A stretch of 8,516 nt of DNA, from positions 1-8,516 of the forward strand of contig JAGXGT010000006.1 of NCBI GenBank assembly GCA_024636595.1, given 5' to 3'. The position numbers and the translations under genes are program-made. Source of the DNA: Sphingomonadales bacterium. Lineage in GTDB: Bacteria; Pseudomonadota; Alphaproteobacteria; Sphingomonadales; Sphingomonadaceae. Below the pieces are notes generated by a model. The model saw nothing but the letters and a program-made list of their open reading frames with translations. It was not told the DNA's origin and searched no databases. This document shows, piece after piece, positions 7,727-8,516 of this stretch. The number at the start of each line of letters is the position of its first letter. Position 1 is the stretch's first letter.

Positions 7727-8359
7727 ATGACGATCCGCCCAGAAATCAAATTGATGATGTCGCTGGGGTGCTTGTTGTGCGCGGGTTGCGCGACCGTTGC
7801 GCCGCTTGCGGAAATTGAAGTCAACAGCCCGGCCAATGAAGGTGCTTCTGCCGCCAACAGCAGCAAAGTGATGCGAACAGCCGATGCGATTGCATTGGGT
7901 GAAGCGGGCGAGCGTTCAAATGATCCAGCGGCACTGGCGCGGGCCGCCAGAATGCTGGATGCACTGGGGGCAAGACCGACCGGAGAGGCTGAGGAGGAAG
8001 ACGTTGCGCGAAAATGGATCGACCTCGCAGTCGCTCAGGACCCCAATATATCCGTACCCGTATATCGCGGCCGGGCGCTCGGTCCGGCCTATCGCAGGGG
8101 CACGGTATCGGCGGGATCTGATGTTACGATGCAGCAGATTTTTCTGGCCGGTAAAAAGGCTTCCGTCGCTCTCGTGCCGGTTTCCAAAAATATCCTGTCG
8201 ATCAGTGTAGAAAATGGCGCCGGTGAGCGCCTTTGCTACAGGACTGTTTTCGAAAAGCCGGACAGCTGCGAATGGTTGCCGCTCTTCACCGACCGGTTTC
8301 TCATCCGGGTCATAACCAAGGTCCGGAAACCGGTACGCTATTACCTGGTTTCCAACTGA
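7727..8359 (+). CDS. Small lipoprotein with PPC-like C-terminal domain
   Basis: The product has 210 residues. A short N-terminal hydrophobic stretch ends in LLCAGC followed by ATVAP, a lipobox-type site with Cys21 as the lipidated residue. An Ala/Glu-rich helical part covers about 40-105, including an RAARMLDALGARP stretch. From about residue 113 a beta-rich domain follows (GRALGPAYRRGTVSAG, IFLAGKKASVALVP, ILSISVENGAGERLCYRT, CEWLPLFTDRFLIRVITK, PVRYYLVSN). The W-x-P-x-x-x-x-R-F-x-I-R-V ending and final Y-x-L-V-S-N are like pre-peptidase C-terminal (PPC) jelly-roll domains, an assignment made from memory. Cys170 and Cys181 may form a disulfide. It is the last gene of the two-component operon, so it may help sensing or be an envelope output. 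Whether it stays in the inner membrane or moves to the outer membrane cannot be settled from sequence. Function is unknown. Confidence 0.75.
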   Translation: MTIRPEIKLMMSLGCLLCAGCATVAPLAEIEVNSPANEGASAANSSKVMRTADAIALGEAGERSNDPAALARAARMLDALGARPTGEAEEEDVARKWIDLAVAQDPNISVPVYRGRALGPAYRRGTVSAGSDVTMQQIFLAGKKASVALVPVSKNILSISVENGAGERLCYRTVFEKPDSCEWLPLFTDRFLIRVITKVRKPVRYYLVSN

Positions 8360-8371
8360 CACCCAAGTTTG

Positions 8372-8436
8372 AATGTCCGCTATTTTCGTTGTCAGGATAA
8401 ATGCGGCCATTCCGCTACCCACCCATTTCGGACATT
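8372..8436. repeat. Inverted repeat AATGTCCG / CGGACATT
   Basis: There is a perfect 8-base inverted repeat, with arms at 8372-8379 and 8429-8436 separated by 49 bases. It starts 12 bases after the lipoprotein stop. The spacing is too long for a good terminator, so it looks more like a mobile or dispersed intergenic repeat. Confidence 0.5.
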
Positions 8437-8449
8437 AGGACTGATTGAG

Positions 8450-8474
8450 TCGGACATAAAAGCGGCTGGTCCGA
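8450..8474. repeat. Hairpin TCGGAC / GTCCGA followed by AAAA
   Basis: Arms at 8450-8455 and 8469-8474 can form a 6-pair hairpin with a 13-base loop. The left arm repeats the TCGGACAT word found 22 bases upstream. The stem is too weak for a confident terminator in either direction. Confidence 0.35.
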
Positions 8475-8516
8475 AAACGCCCCGATTGTGTTGAAAAAGT
8501 CGGGCTCTCAGAAGGC

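Larger units (their letters stand above)
8360..8516. other. Non-coding tail with short repeats, possible insertion-sequence edge
   Basis: There is no gene here. The stretch holds three copies of a GGACAT-type motif: ATGTCCG at 8373-8379 (reverse orientation) and TCGGACAT at 8428-8435 and at 8450-8457. Near the window end, GTGTTGAAAAAGTCGG (8488-8503) resembles sequences seen at the outer ends of some insertion sequences in sphingomonads. This resemblance is from memory and no transposase is visible in the window. Confidence 0.45.

Noticed and set aside
7916..8422. Minus-strand open frame of 168 codons over the lipoprotein gene
   Set aside because: It overlaps a coupled gene with a good RBS and lipobox, and its product has no signal peptide or known motif.

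Overview
The window looks like chromosomal DNA of an alphaproteobacterium, most likely a sphingomonad (Sphingopyxis/Sphingorhabdus-like). This is inferred from moderate GC content, codon use and the protein types, not from a marker gene. There are no rRNA, tRNA or CRISPR features and no transposase gene. The window holds six protein genes, and most of their products are predicted to act in the cell envelope.

Layout. (1) Positions 2-1402 (+) are the 3' part of a gene for a repeated beta-rich protein like the C-terminal domains of large FecR-domain proteins. It contains two copies of a TbpB-like module, and its beginning lies outside the window. (2) Positions 1588-2481 (+) encode an exported protein with a CsgG-like region followed by a bacterial SH3 domain, and a good intrinsic terminator follows it. 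(3) Positions 2575-5484 (-) are convergent with it and encode a large exported TPR-CHAT protein, a caspase-like peptidase with an intact His/Cys pair. (4) Divergent from the CHAT gene, across a 205-base regulatory region, lies a tight three-gene operon (+): an OmpR-type response regulator (5690-6373), a membrane histidine kinase (6376-7725) and a small lipoprotein (7727-8359) with a C-terminal domain resembling a pre-peptidase (PPC-like) jelly-roll. (5) Positions 8360-8516 are non-coding, with short inverted and direct repeats and a stretch that resembles the ends of some insertion sequences.

How the genes may work together. The exported CHAT peptidase and the two-component operon share a divergent promoter region, and the genes on either side encode extracytoplasmic proteins. 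One reading is an envelope-sensing module in which the kinase, perhaps with the lipoprotein, controls production of a periplasmic caspase-like protease and its partners. This is an inference from gene order. The sequence does not show the signal, the protease substrate or the regulator binding sites.
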